In this document: piece by piece, positions 33,732 through 43,045 of the stretch
How positions within the stretch are numbered: the stretch's first letter is position 1
How the letters are laid out: each line of letters starts with the position of its first letter
Source of the DNA: Kiritimatiellales bacterium
GTDB lineage: Bacteria; Verrucomicrobiota; Kiritimatiellia; UBA8416; JAIOPI01
Direction of reading: 5' to 3'
Assembly (NCBI GenBank): GCA_945949405.1
Contig: CAMFEP010000003.1
Location: 1 to 47,841 of the forward strand
Length of the DNA: 47,841 bases
Notes under the pieces: model-generated
Told to the model about the DNA's origin: nothing
Database searches by the model: none
The model's input: only the letters and a program-made list of their open reading frames with translations
Program-made: the position numbers and the translations under genes

Positions 33732-35783
33732 ATGGACAGGGCGACGAAGACACAGCGCATCCTCGAAAGCCTTGCGCGGTGGCTGGTCACGGCGGCGGTG
33801 GTCCTCGCACCGTGGCTCTTTGGCTCCACCGATCCTTGGGCCTATCTCCTGATCAGCGGCCTCGTCGGCAGCGGCGGCATCATCTGGCTCTTTGCCCTCG
33901 TCTGCTCCCCCGCGCCACGCATTCGCATCCCCGGGATGACCGCGCTGCTGCTCGGCCTGATTGCCTATGCCGCCATCCAGGGCAGTCCCATGCCGGCCTC
34001 CATCACGAAAGTGTTCAATAAAATTTCGTACACAGTCACGGATCCCGCGCGCTCCGTGCTGGCCCAGGTGGCCACGGCCACGACCCCAACGCCCGCGGCC
34101 GCGCCCAACATCATCCCCTCGTCGCTTTCCATTTCACTGCCCGCCACACGCTCCAGCATCGGTCTCATGATCGCCTGTGTGCTCGCCTTTCTCGTGCTGG
34201 TCAACACCAGCCGCGGCTGGTCGGACATCAATCGCGCGGCAGGCGTCGTGGTCGTCTCCGCCTTCATCATGGCCGTGCTGGGCATGGTCCATAAACTTTC
34301 GGGATCTCAGGAAATCTTTTGGTTTCACACGCCACGCTTCGGGGGCAACGTGTTCGGCCCTTTCACAAACAGGAACCACTTCGCGGCCTACATAAACATG
34401 GCCCTCGGCCTGGTCCTCGGATTGTTCCTCACCTCCCGTCCGCTGGGACAGGCCGGCGCCGGCATGGATTGGCGCGAACGCCTGGCCTGGTTTTCCTCCC
34501 GCGGGGCGAGCCGAAGCCTGCTCGCGGCCTTCGCCGTGGTCATCATGGGCGCCGCCGTATGCATGTCCCTCTCACGCGGCGCCATCTTGAGCCTGGCCCT
34601 CACCTTGGGCGGACTTTGCCTGCTGCTGGGGCGCGCCCATCCCGCACTGGCCAAAGCCCGCGCGACACTTATCGCCGTGTCCGTCGCCATGATCGCGTTG
34701 ATGCTGATCCTGGGCGTGCGTGAAATCGTGCAACGCATGGGCAGCCTTAAAGAGGTCGCCAGCAACCCCTTCGCCGACATGCGTTTCATCGTCACCCGCG
34801 ATTCACTCGGCATCATCGCAGACGCACCGCTGCTGGGCACCGGCTTCGGCACCTTCCGCCATGTCTACACCATGTACCAAACCCCGCCCCTGACCTTGCG
34901 CTGGCTGCACGCGCACAATGACTGGGTCCAATTGTTCGTGGAAGCGGGGCTGCTCGGTGCGGGATTGTTCATTGCCGCGATTCTGGCCGGCCTGCTCGTC
35001 GTGCGCCGCCGCCTCACCGACACCGCAGACACGCCCCGCCTCATGCTGCTCGGCATCAGCGTGAGCCTCGGCACCATCGCCTTCCACAGCTTCATCGACT
35101 ACGGCCTGCACAAGCCCGCGAACACGCTGATGCTGGCCTTTTGCGCCGCTCTGGGAATCGCCGCCGTGCATCTGCGCCGCACCAGCCCCACCCCCGCCGC
35201 ATCGCGCACGCAGCCAGTAGCCGCGGCGCTGCGCGCCGTGGACTCGCGCCCCCTTCCTCCGGGCCTCCTGCGCGTGCTGGCCCTCGTCGCGCTCGCCGGG
35301 CTGGTCTGGCTGCTCCCCCTCCGCATGCGCGAATTGCGCGGGCAGCTCGCCTTCAGCCGTTTCCTCTATCTCAAACGCCTCACCGAAAAAGTCTCAACCT
35401 CGGAAGAATTGGCGCGCACCGTCAGTGGCGCCCGGAGCGAAGCCATGCTCGTCAACGCCTTCGCGCGCTACGACGCCGATGCCCTCGCCGAACTCACCTC
35501 CGCGCTGCTGCGCTGGTCCGGCGATGCCACCCTCGATCGCGGCGAACGCGCGGCGCTCTCGCAACAAGCCGCCAGCCTCGCCTTCTGGTCCGTCTGCGCC
35601 GCCCCTTCCGACTACCTGCCTTGGCTCTCCCTGGCCCGGACCCAGATGTCCCTCGGCCACTGGGACGAAGCCGATCTTTGCTTGCAGCGGGCCAGGGAGT
35701 TGGTGCGCCACCCCGCCGACGTGAAGATGTTTGAGATCCTCCGCCATCGCGAGAGCGACGCCGCCGAGCGGCAAATTCCTTGA
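33732..35783 (+). CDS. O-antigen ligase/polymerase (Wzy_C) family protein with C-terminal helical tail
   Basis: 683 residues with 10 or more membrane segments. The Wzy_C/WaaL signature is present: FGPFTNRNHFAAYINMALGLVLG, MSLSRGAILSLALTLGG, LGTGFGTFRHVYTMY and WLHAHNDWVQLFVEAGLLG. The C-terminal about 130 residues after the last helix look TPR-like (LAFWSVCAAPSDYLPWLSLARTQMSLGHWDEADLCLQRA). It acts in the inner membrane, either polymerising repeat units or ligating the chain. It lies 35 bp after the Wzc-like gene. A second Wzy-like gene is at 43046, so this one may be the ligase. Confidence 0.82.
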   Translation: MDRATKTQRILESLARWLVTAAVVLAPWLFGSTDPWAYLLISGLVGSGGIIWLFALVCSPAPRIRIPGMTALLLGLIAYAAIQGSPMPASITKVFNKISYTVTDPARSVLAQVATATTPTPAAAPNIIPSSLSISLPATRSSIGLMIACVLAFLVLVNTSRGWSDINRAAGVVVVSAFIMAVLGMVHKLSGSQEIFWFHTPRFGGNVFGPFTNRNHFAAYINMALGLVLGLFLTSRPLGQAGAGMDWRERLAWFSSRGASRSLLAAFAVVIMGAAVCMSLSRGAILSLALTLGGLCLLLGRAHPALAKARATLIAVSVAMIALMLILGVREIVQRMGSLKEVASNPFADMRFIVTRDSLGIIADAPLLGTGFGTFRHVYTMYQTPPLTLRWLHAHNDWVQLFVEAGLLGAGLFIAAILAGLLVVRRRLTDTADTPRLMLLGISVSLGTIAFHSFIDYGLHKPANTLMLAFCAALGIAAVHLRRTSPTPAASRTQPVAAALRAVDSRPLPPGLLRVLALVALAGLVWLLPLRMRELRGQLAFSRFLYLKRLTEKVSTSEELARTVSGARSEAMLVNAFARYDADALAELTSALLRWSGDATLDRGERAALSQQAASLAFWSVCAAPSDYLPWLSLARTQMSLGHWDEADLCLQRARELVRHPADVKMFEILRHRESDAAERQIP

Positions 35784-35906
35784 TTGCCCGTTTCTCGCAC
35801 CGCGACGAATTTTGCCAGTTTATTCCTGCGAATCCGTCGCATATGGCGCATAATCGACCGGGACGGAGTCTGCCCGCGTATCCCCGATTTTATCCGGATT
35901 TTCTGC

Positions 35907-37463
35907 ATGTCCACTGAACGACAAATCGCCTTGAGCACGGGCGGCCGCTATACCGCCATTGCCATCTCGACCGTGATCGGGTTCGTCCTCACGCCGTACC
36001 TCATCCATGCCATCGGCGTGATGGCCTACGGCTTGCAAGCGCTTTCAACCCAGACCATTCAGATCGTAAGCCTCGCCGCCACCGCCATCGGCGTCAGCTA
36101 TGAACGCCATGCCGCCGCGCACTATGCCCGCAAAGAATTCGATCGCATGAACACCATTCTCTCGGTGGGCCTGCAACTGTCGCTGATCTCCGCCAGTTTA
36201 TTGCTCGCCGGCGCCCTCGTGTCTGCCCTCTATGCCAAAAGTTTTTTTGACCTCCCGGATGAACTCGTGCATGACGCCCGCCTTGTGCTTGCCATCACCG
36301 GCTTCGCCGCGGCGTGCCATATCGTCTACGGCGTTTGGAAATCGCCCCTCTTTATCACACAGCGCTTCTATCTCGAATCGCTGGGCCAGATCCTCGCCAC
36401 CATCGGCGCCGCCGTCGGCGTGGTCCTGATCTTTAACTGGCACCACCCCTCAATCATCACTTGGGTCCTGCTTGCCTGTGGCCTGCGCGTCTTGCTGGAA
36501 TGGTGCTGCGTCATTCCCCTGTGCCGGCGCGCCCTGCCCGAAATGCACGTGACGCTGCGCAACACCGCCTCCCGTGCACAATTCGTGAGCATCTTGAGCT
36601 TCGGCGGCCTCACCTTCCTCGCCGTCATCGGTTCGTTGCTCTATTACGCCTGCGATTCGATCATTATTGCCAATCTGGATTCGCTCGGCATCGGACAGGT
36701 CACCTACTACAGCGTGGCCCAACGCTGGGATCCGCAAATCCGCATGGTGATCACCGCCTTCGGAGGCGTACTCACGCCGCTGATGACCGCCGACGCCGCC
36801 GTCGGCAACCTCGACCGCCTGCGTAACACCGTCCTGCGCGGATCACGCTACGCCCTGATCCTCGCGCTCTACCCCTCCATCGTGCTCGGAGTCTTTGCCG
36901 TCCCATTCTTCCATTTATGGCTCGGCCCGGAATTTTCGGAGGCCAGCGTGCCCGTCCTGCGGGTGATCCTCGTGGGCCTCGTCGCGTCCGTGCCCGGCAT
37001 CATCGCTTACCAGGCCCTCACCGCCCTTGGCCAACTCAAATGGGCCGCCGTGACCACCCTCGCCGCCGGCGTGCTGAATATTGTCCTCGCCATCGTCCTC
37101 GTGCGCTTCGCGCATCTCGGCCTGGTCGGTGTCGCCATTGCCAGTGCCAGCGCCATCATCATCGTCCATGCCGTCTGCTTCCCCATCATCTTAAGCCGCG
37201 CTGCCGCGTTACCGGTGACGACCCTGGGGTTGCACGGCGCCCTGCGCGCCTTGCTCGGCGGCCTCCCCCTGCTCGCCTTCGGCCTCGCCATCCACCAAAT
37301 CTGGCACGCCCGCAACCTCATGGAACTGATGCTGCAGTTCGCCGTTTGCGGCTTGTTCTACGCCGCCAGCGTCTGGACCATCAGCCTCACCAGCGAAGAT
37401 CGACGCAAGGTCCGCTCAGCCCTCGCAACCCTGCCCGGCCTAAAATCCCGCGCCCCACGCTGA
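35907..37463 (+). CDS. Wzx-type polysaccharide flippase
   Basis: 518 residues from the ATG at 35907; the track start is a TTG in a 123-bp spacer. It has 12 or more membrane helices in the MOP/polysaccharide-transport pattern: TGGRYTAIAISTVIGFVLTPYLIHAIGV at the start, LSFGGLTFLAVIGSLLYYACDSIIIANL in the middle, and LVGVAIASASAIIIVHAVCFPIIL. It would flip the undecaprenyl-linked repeat unit to the periplasmic face. It lies between the Wzy_C gene and the first glycosyltransferase. Confidence 0.85.
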   Translation: MSTERQIALSTGGRYTAIAISTVIGFVLTPYLIHAIGVMAYGLQALSTQTIQIVSLAATAIGVSYERHAAAHYARKEFDRMNTILSVGLQLSLISASLLLAGALVSALYAKSFFDLPDELVHDARLVLAITGFAAACHIVYGVWKSPLFITQRFYLESLGQILATIGAAVGVVLIFNWHHPSIITWVLLACGLRVLLEWCCVIPLCRRALPEMHVTLRNTASRAQFVSILSFGGLTFLAVIGSLLYYACDSIIIANLDSLGIGQVTYYSVAQRWDPQIRMVITAFGGVLTPLMTADAAVGNLDRLRNTVLRGSRYALILALYPSIVLGVFAVPFFHLWLGPEFSEASVPVLRVILVGLVASVPGIIAYQALTALGQLKWAAVTTLAAGVLNIVLAIVLVRFAHLGLVGVAIASASAIIIVHAVCFPIILSRAAALPVTTLGLHGALRALLGGLPLLAFGLAIHQIWHARNLMELMLQFAVCGLFYAASVWTISLTSEDRRKVRSALATLPGLKSRAPR

Positions 37464-37477
37464 TCGCCTCTGAAATT

Positions 37478-38647
37478 ATGCACCTCGCCTGGATCTCAAC
37501 GTTTGCCATGGACGAATGCCGCGGCGGTTGGCCGGCCGCGCACCACGGACTTTTTCAGGCCATGCAGCATAACGTACCTCGCCTCACCGCCATCGGACCC
37601 CTCACCGCCCCCGTCGACGCCTGGGCCAAGTGGCGCAGCCGCCTCGCCGCCGCCTGCACCGGCCGCCGCCGCTTGTGGCCCTACTCCGACCGCCGCCTCG
37701 ACGCCTTCGCCGCCGCGTACCAGTCGCGCATCCCACAACCCCCGCCCGATGCCGTGCTCTTTTTTGGCGTGGCCGAATTTTTGCGCACAACCCCGCAAGT
37801 CCCCTTCGCCTGTTACACCGATTCCGCCTTCGTCCCCTTCCTCGAAACCTATCACGCGCACCGCCATTACGCCGTCGCGGAACTGCGCCGGCTGAAGGAA
37901 CTCGAAAGCGCCTGGCTGCGCCGCCAGCTCCGCGTCTTTACCTCGTCCAGCTTCGCCGCCCAACAAATCGTGACCCGCTACAGCCTCTCCCCGGAGCGCG
38001 TCGTGCCCGTCGGTATCGGCGCCAATCTTTCCGCCGCACCACCCACCGCAATCGCATCCCCGCGCCGCCGCAGCGTCCTCTTCGTCAGCACCGACTTCGC
38101 GCGCAAAGGCGGCCCCCTCGCCCTCGCCGCCGTGCGCCTCGCGCGCGTGCAATTGCCCGACCTGACCCTCGACGTGATTGGCGACTATCCCGCCCAAGCC
38201 GTGCGCCAGCCCTTTGTCCGCACCCACGGCTGGATCGATAAAAATACGCCGGAAGGCCTCGCGCGCTTTGAATCCCTGCTCCAGCAAAGCGGCGTCCTCC
38301 TGCTGCTATCGCGCACCGACCTCACCCCCACCGCATTGTGCGAAGCCTTCGCCTACGGTTTACCCGCCATCGCCTCCGCGGTCGGCGGCATCCCGGAAAT
38401 GATCGTGGATGGCGAATCCGGCTGGCTCGTTCCATCCGGTGCCACCGCCCCACAAATTGCGGAACGCCTCGTGGCCGCCCTCACCAATCCCGCCCGCCGC
38501 GACGCCTGCGGCCACCAGGCACGGCGCGCGTACGAGACGCGCTGGAACTGGAATTCCGTCGCCCACGCCATCATCACCGAACTGAAAACCGCAATTGTAG
38601 GGGCGTCGATTGCGACGCCCGCAAATACAATGGCGGCTCCATCATGA
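37478..38647 (+). CDS. Glycosyltransferase, GT4-like
   Basis: 389 residues from the ATG at 37478; the long upstream part of the track ORF is a shadow of the flippase gene. GT-B fold: N-terminal MHLAWISTFAMDECRGGWPAA, C-terminal donor half with VLFVSTDFARKGGPLALAAVRLA and the EAFAYGLPAIASAVGGIPEMI motif. It transfers a sugar from a nucleotide donor to the lipid-linked unit; the sugar is not predictable. The C-terminal end (AIVGASIATPANTMAAPS) is encoded by a GTAG-headed hairpin. It overlaps the next gene by ATGA. Confidence 0.82.
   Translation: MHLAWISTFAMDECRGGWPAAHHGLFQAMQHNVPRLTAIGPLTAPVDAWAKWRSRLAAACTGRRRLWPYSDRRLDAFAAAYQSRIPQPPPDAVLFFGVAEFLRTTPQVPFACYTDSAFVPFLETYHAHRHYAVAELRRLKELESAWLRRQLRVFTSSSFAAQQIVTRYSLSPERVVPVGIGANLSAAPPTAIASPRRRSVLFVSTDFARKGGPLALAAVRLARVQLPDLTLDVIGDYPAQAVRQPFVRTHGWIDKNTPEGLARFESLLQQSGVLLLLSRTDLTPTALCEAFAYGLPAIASAVGGIPEMIVDGESGWLVPSGATAPQIAERLVAALTNPARRDACGHQARRAYETRWNWNSVAHAIITELKTAIVGASIATPANTMAAPS
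38597..38620 (+). repeat. GTAG-headed REP-like hairpin inside a glycosyltransferase 3' end
   Basis: GTAG-GGGCGTCG-ATTG-CGACGCCC, a perfect 8-bp stem, translated as the last residues of the gene at 37478. Confidence 0.75.
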
Positions 38648-39822
38648 AAGTCGTCGTCGCGCAAAAAGGCAGTCGCGAACATTTTCTGGTGGCCCGCGCC
38701 CTGCACCGCCAGGACATGCTCGCGCAGCTTATCGTGGATTGGTACCCACCCGCCGGCCTGCTGGGCCGCTTTCTGCCAATGGCTTTTGGAAAGCCCTGCG
38801 AAGAACTACCCCGCGAAAAAATCGCCGCCATGAATACCCTCGGCCTGCAGTTCCGCTGGCGCCAACGCGCCGCCACACGCACCGGGAATCCGCATGCAGC
38901 CTTTCTCGCCACGGATGCCATGTTTGCCCGCCGCATCGCGGCCCGCCGCTTGCCGCCCCACGATGCATTTTTCGGCTATGCCTACGCCTCCCTCGAAGCC
39001 CTCGAAGCCGCCCGCGATCGCGGCACCCTCGCCGTCGTGGATCAAATCGACCCCGGCTTTCCAGAACAACAACTCGTCGAAGCCGAGGCGCGTGCCTGGC
39101 CACAACTCGCCCTGCCCAGCCCCCCGGTGCCCCCCGCCTATTTCGACCGTGCCCGCCGCGAGTGGCAGATCGCGGATATCATCGTCGTCAATTCCGAGTG
39201 GACCCGCGAACTTCTGCGCCAGGACGGCGCTCCCGATTCAAAAATCGCCGTCCTGCCGCTCGCTTATGAACCGCCAATTGCTCCCGCACCACGCCAGCAC
39301 GCAAACCGCCCCTTGCGCATCCTCTGGCTCGGATCCGTCTCGCTCCGCAAAGGCATTCAATATTTGATCGAAGCCGCCCGCCAACTCACGGATGCGCCCG
39401 TCGAGTTTCACATCGCCGGCCCCCTGCACATCCGCCACAAGGCCCTCGACACTGCCCCCGCCAACATGCGCTGGCTCGGTCATATTCCCGCCGCCAATGC
39501 CACCGCGCTCTACGCCGCGTCCGACCTCTTCGTGCTCCCCACGATCTCCGACGGCTTTGCCATCACCCAGCTCGAAGCCCTCGCCCACGGCCTGCCCGTC
39601 GTGGTCACGCCCAACTGCGCCCGCGTCGTGGAAGACGGCGCCACCGGTTTTGTCGTACCGCCTCGCGACCCCACCGCGCTCGCGGAAGCCCTGCTGCGTT
39701 TCGTGCGCGATCCTCAATTACTCGAAACCATGTCACCGCGCTGTATCCGCCGCGCCCGGGAATTTTCCATTGATCGATATTCCCGCCAACTCGCCACCCT
39801 GCTGCAGGAACGTATCCAATGA
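38644..39822 (+). CDS. Glycosyltransferase, GT4 family
   Basis: 392 residues. GT-B fold with the donor half RPLRILWLGSVSLRKGIQYLIEAARQL, the interval AASDLFVLPTISDGFAITQLEALAHGLPVVVTPN (EX7E-type motif) and GFVVPPRDPTALAEALL. The acceptor half has IIVVNSEWTRELLRQDG. It starts inside the stop codon of the preceding glycosyltransferase (ATGA), so the two are translationally coupled. Sugar specificity unknown. Confidence 0.85.
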   Translation: MKVVVAQKGSREHFLVARALHRQDMLAQLIVDWYPPAGLLGRFLPMAFGKPCEELPREKIAAMNTLGLQFRWRQRAATRTGNPHAAFLATDAMFARRIAARRLPPHDAFFGYAYASLEALEAARDRGTLAVVDQIDPGFPEQQLVEAEARAWPQLALPSPPVPPAYFDRARREWQIADIIVVNSEWTRELLRQDGAPDSKIAVLPLAYEPPIAPAPRQHANRPLRILWLGSVSLRKGIQYLIEAARQLTDAPVEFHIAGPLHIRHKALDTAPANMRWLGHIPAANATALYAASDLFVLPTISDGFAITQLEALAHGLPVVVTPNCARVVEDGATGFVVPPRDPTALAEALLRFVRDPQLLETMSPRCIRRAREFSIDRYSRQLATLLQERIQ

Positions 39823-39868
39823 AATATCCGCGTCAACTTTACACGGTAAAATCCCCGCCAACTGCCAT

Positions 39869-39900
39869 CGGGAGGGGCGGCCGCCTGGCCGCCCTGTTCC
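39869..39900 (+). repeat. GGAG-headed REP-like hairpin
   Basis: GGAG-GGGCGGCC-GCCT-GGCCGCCC then TGTTCC, a perfect 8-bp stem in the 90-bp spacer between two glycosyltransferase genes. Nearly identical to 5497-5530. Confidence 0.8.
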
Positions 39901-39912
39901 AGGACTACACCC

Positions 39913-41103
39913 ATGCCTGATGTCCCCGCAAAAAATTGCGCCGTCCTCCACGTGGCCCTCAATCCCATCACCGGCCCCTGGAGCGTCATGCGCGAACTGG
40001 CCCTCGCTCAGGCCGCCTCGGGCCTCTATGCCGGTGTCGGTTTCGGCATCATTCACGATGCCGCCTGGCCATCCCTCTATCTCGATGAATTGCACAACAC
40101 CCAACTCCCCGCGTTCGAACGCACCACACCCAAACTCTTCGGCACCGCGTCCTTTCTGTGGCAGGTCTTCCGCCGCCCCGGCATCGAATCCTGGGTGGCC
40201 GCCTTCCGCCAACAGACCGGCGCCCAACGCGTCGTCGTGCATTTCCATAACGCATGGATGAGCGGCGTCTTTCTCCCCTTGCACACCACCACCGGCGCGG
40301 ACACTATATGCGTCGCCACCATTCACGGCGTCAATGCGCAGCTCGATGGCAAACCCCTCCGCCGCGCCGCCCACCGCTGGATGGCGCGGCGCCTGGCGCA
40401 TGCGCCAGCCCACCTGACCTCGGTCGACACCGCCAACCTCGCCCTCGCCGAATCCATGTTCGCCCTGCCTCCCGCGCGCTTCACGGTGATTGCCAACGGC
40501 GTCCCCGCCGCATCCCGCCCCGGCTGCCCCTTCGCCCACGGTGCCGCGGAGTTCACCCTCGGCCACGTCGGCAGCATCACGGAACGCAAAGGCTGGCGCC
40601 TCGCCGCCGAAGCCGCCGTGCGCGCCGCGTCCACCGGCCGCCGCGTCCGCGTCCTCATCGCCGGAATCGGCGATGAATCCGCTGACGCCACCGCCTACGC
40701 CACACAGCACCCCGCCGTCGTCACCTACCTCGGCCACCGCAACAACCCCCGCGAGTCCATCATGCCGGAACTCGATCTGCTCGCGGTCATGTCCGTGCAG
40801 GAGGGCCTCCCCATGTCGATCATCGAAGCCCAGTCCGCTGGCGTCCCCGTCGCCGCCACCAGCGTCGGCGGAATCCCCCATGCCGTGCGACCCGGCATCA
40901 GCGGCCACCTCGTCGAACGCTCCGTGGACGCCCTCTCCCACGTCATCTGCGATCTCTACGACCACCGCGAAACGCTCGCCGCCTTGAGCACCACCACCCT
41001 GGCCTTGTTCCGCAAAGAATTTGCCATCGATCACGTCGTTCGCCAGTATCACACCCTGTATATGCAGCCCAACCCCCTTTTCCCAATGTCCACGGCCCCA
41101 TGA
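39913..41103 (+). CDS. Glycosyltransferase, GT4 family
   Basis: 396 residues. GT-B fold: acceptor-side NPITGPWSVMRELALAQAA, VVVHFHNAWMSG; donor-side FTLGHVGSITERKGWRLAAEAAVRAA, LLAVMSVQEGLPMSIIEAQSAGVPVAATSVGGIPHAV with the usual EX7E Glu pair. It follows a REP-like hairpin and overlaps the next gene by ATGA. Substrate unknown. Confidence 0.85.
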   Translation: MPDVPAKNCAVLHVALNPITGPWSVMRELALAQAASGLYAGVGFGIIHDAAWPSLYLDELHNTQLPAFERTTPKLFGTASFLWQVFRRPGIESWVAAFRQQTGAQRVVVHFHNAWMSGVFLPLHTTTGADTICVATIHGVNAQLDGKPLRRAAHRWMARRLAHAPAHLTSVDTANLALAESMFALPPARFTVIANGVPAASRPGCPFAHGAAEFTLGHVGSITERKGWRLAAEAAVRAASTGRRVRVLIAGIGDESADATAYATQHPAVVTYLGHRNNPRESIMPELDLLAVMSVQEGLPMSIIEAQSAGVPVAATSVGGIPHAVRPGISGHLVERSVDALSHVICDLYDHRETLAALSTTTLALFRKEFAIDHVVRQYHTLYMQPNPLFPMSTAP

Positions 41104-42125
41104 CGTCTATCCCCACCATCGGCATTTGCATCCCCACCCGCAACCAGGCCGGCACCCTGGCCGAAACGCTCCACTCCGCCTTCGCCCAAACCCGCGCGCC
41201 CATCGACGTGATCGTCTGCGACGACGCCGGCTCCGACGACACCCCCGCCGTGATCGACACGTTTCGCGCGCAATTGCCCGCCGATCAACGCGCCATCTTG
41301 CGCTATGTCCGCCACCCGCAAGCCCTCGGCATCGGTGGCAATTTCGATTTCGCCGTGCGCGCCGCACACGGCACCTATTGCGTGAAAGTCGATTCGGATG
41401 ATGTACTGGAACCCACGTACATTGAAACCCTCGCGGCGCTGCTCGACGCCCATCCCCAGGCGGGCTGGGCCCATTGCAACGTGCTGAACATCCATCCCGA
41501 TGGACGCCCCATCAGCCTCGCCCACAACCGCAAACGCTCCGGCTTCGCCCCGCCCCCGCAAGTGTTCCAGTCTTACCTGCATCACAACGACACCTGCCAT
41601 TGCGTCTTGATCCGCCGCGCCGCGTACGAAACCGCAGGCGGCTATCGCCCCGTCATGCGAACCTGCGAGGACTGGCTGCTCTGGCTGGAGATGTGCCTTG
41701 CCGGTTTTGGCAATGTCTATTGCGAACACCCGCTCGCCCGCATGCGCAAATACCACGACCGACAGGAACTCATGGCCCGCCGCCGGCTCGATTTTGTCGA
41801 CGCCGCCGCCCGCATGCTCGCCACCATGGAATCGTCCCTCACGGAAGCCCGCGCCCACACCCTCGGCGTGTCGCCCGCCTCCGCCATCACCACCCTGCGC
41901 AACAGCGTCGCCGGTCAGGTCCGCTATGCCGTCCTGCACGAGGCCGACCCCGCCGTGCGCACGCGCCTGCTGGACGCCATCATCCAGTTCGCGCCCACCC
42001 CGCGAAACCGGCTCTGGTGCCAGGCCGCCCGCCGTCTTCCCCCACCACTCATGCGCCTGCCCACGCAACTCGACGCCGCGGCGCGCCACGTCGCGCGCAA
42101 AACCCTGCAACTGTTTCGAGGATAA
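41100..42125 (+). CDS. Glycosyltransferase, GT2 family
   Basis: 341 residues. GT-A fold: IGICIPTRNQAGTLAETL, VIVCDDAGSDDTPAVID, LGIGGNFDFAVRAAHG and the metal-binding DxD in KVDSDDVLEPTYIE, then MRTCEDWLLWLEMCLAG carrying the catalytic-base acid. It inverts the anomeric bond of a nucleotide-sugar donor. No membrane helix, so it acts at the cytosolic membrane face. Coupled to the previous gene by ATGA, 6 bp before the next. Confidence 0.87.
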   Translation: MTSIPTIGICIPTRNQAGTLAETLHSAFAQTRAPIDVIVCDDAGSDDTPAVIDTFRAQLPADQRAILRYVRHPQALGIGGNFDFAVRAAHGTYCVKVDSDDVLEPTYIETLAALLDAHPQAGWAHCNVLNIHPDGRPISLAHNRKRSGFAPPPQVFQSYLHHNDTCHCVLIRRAAYETAGGYRPVMRTCEDWLLWLEMCLAGFGNVYCEHPLARMRKYHDRQELMARRRLDFVDAAARMLATMESSLTEARAHTLGVSPASAITTLRNSVAGQVRYAVLHEADPAVRTRLLDAIIQFAPTPRNRLWCQAARRLPPPLMRLPTQLDAAARHVARKTLQLFRG

Positions 42126-42131
42126 CACGCC

Positions 42132-43040
42132 ATGAATATTCCCGACCCAACGCGCTGCGCCATTCTCATCCCCACGCGCAACCGCCCCGGCATTTTACGC
42201 GACAGCCTCACGCGTATTCGCGAAGCCGGATTCGGCAACCTTTCTCTCTGGATCTATGACGATGTCTCGGATGACCCCGGCGCCATCGCCCGCGCCGCCA
42301 CCGAAGCCTGGCCCGGCGCCCATGTGATTCATGGAAAAGTCCACGCCGGCCAGGCGCACGGCCGTAACGTCCTGCTCCAGTCCTGCCAGTGCGAGTTCGC
42401 CATCATGCTCGATGACGATCAGTATTTTCTCGAATCCGGCCGCCTCCTCGAACACCTCGACCCCGCCCGCCGTGATCCGGCCTGCGCCGCCGTGTCCTTC
42501 CAATGCCGCGACAAGGCCGATGGCCGCCTGGATGTGCCCGCGCACATCACCGCCCGCCGCTGCGCCTCGTTCATGGGCGGCTGCGTCATGTTCCACGTCC
42601 CCAGCATTCTCGCCGTCGGTGGCTATCGCGAATTCTGGGGCTACGGCTACGAGGAACCGGAACTGACCACGCGCCTCTTCGCGCGCGGCTACCATGTCTG
42701 GTACGATCCCTCAGTCCTGATCGAGCACAACCATATCATCACCTCGGAAGCCCGGCGCAATGATGTGGAGTATGATTTTTTTTATGTGCGCAATGTCCTC
42801 CTGATGTCGTCCATGAACATGCCGCTGTGGTTTGGTTTGCCGCTGGGCCTGTACCGCGCCATCCGCCGCGCGCTGGCCATCCACCGCAATCCCCTCACCA
42901 AATTCAAGGCCATCTTGAGCGGCTTTTACCGCACGTTCCGCCACTGGCATGAGCGCACCCCCATGTCCACCCGCGAAGCCGTCACCTGGCTGCGCTTCAC
43001 CCGCGACTGGTTCCGGTTCCGCGCTGACACAGGAAATTAA
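42132..43040 (+). CDS. Glycosyltransferase, GT2 family
   Basis: 302 residues. GT-A fold: AILIPTRNRPGILRDSL, LWIYDDVSDDPG, EFAIMLDDDQYFLESGRLLEHL (DxD) and GGYREFWGYGYEEPELTTRLFARGYHVWYDP, the galactosyltransferase-type C-terminal motif. It lies 6 bp after one glycosyltransferase and 5 bp before the second Wzy-like gene. Substrate unknown. Confidence 0.85.
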   Translation: MNIPDPTRCAILIPTRNRPGILRDSLTRIREAGFGNLSLWIYDDVSDDPGAIARAATEAWPGAHVIHGKVHAGQAHGRNVLLQSCQCEFAIMLDDDQYFLESGRLLEHLDPARRDPACAAVSFQCRDKADGRLDVPAHITARRCASFMGGCVMFHVPSILAVGGYREFWGYGYEEPELTTRLFARGYHVWYDPSVLIEHNHIITSEARRNDVEYDFFYVRNVLLMSSMNMPLWFGLPLGLYRAIRRALAIHRNPLTKFKAILSGFYRTFRHWHERTPMSTREAVTWLRFTRDWFRFRADTGN

Positions 43041-43045
43041 TTCGC

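Noticed and set aside
36917-37477. N-terminal 187 codons of the track ORF 36917-38647
   Set aside because: Frame-shifted reading of the flippase gene, Arg/Pro-rich; the glycosyltransferase begins at 37478.
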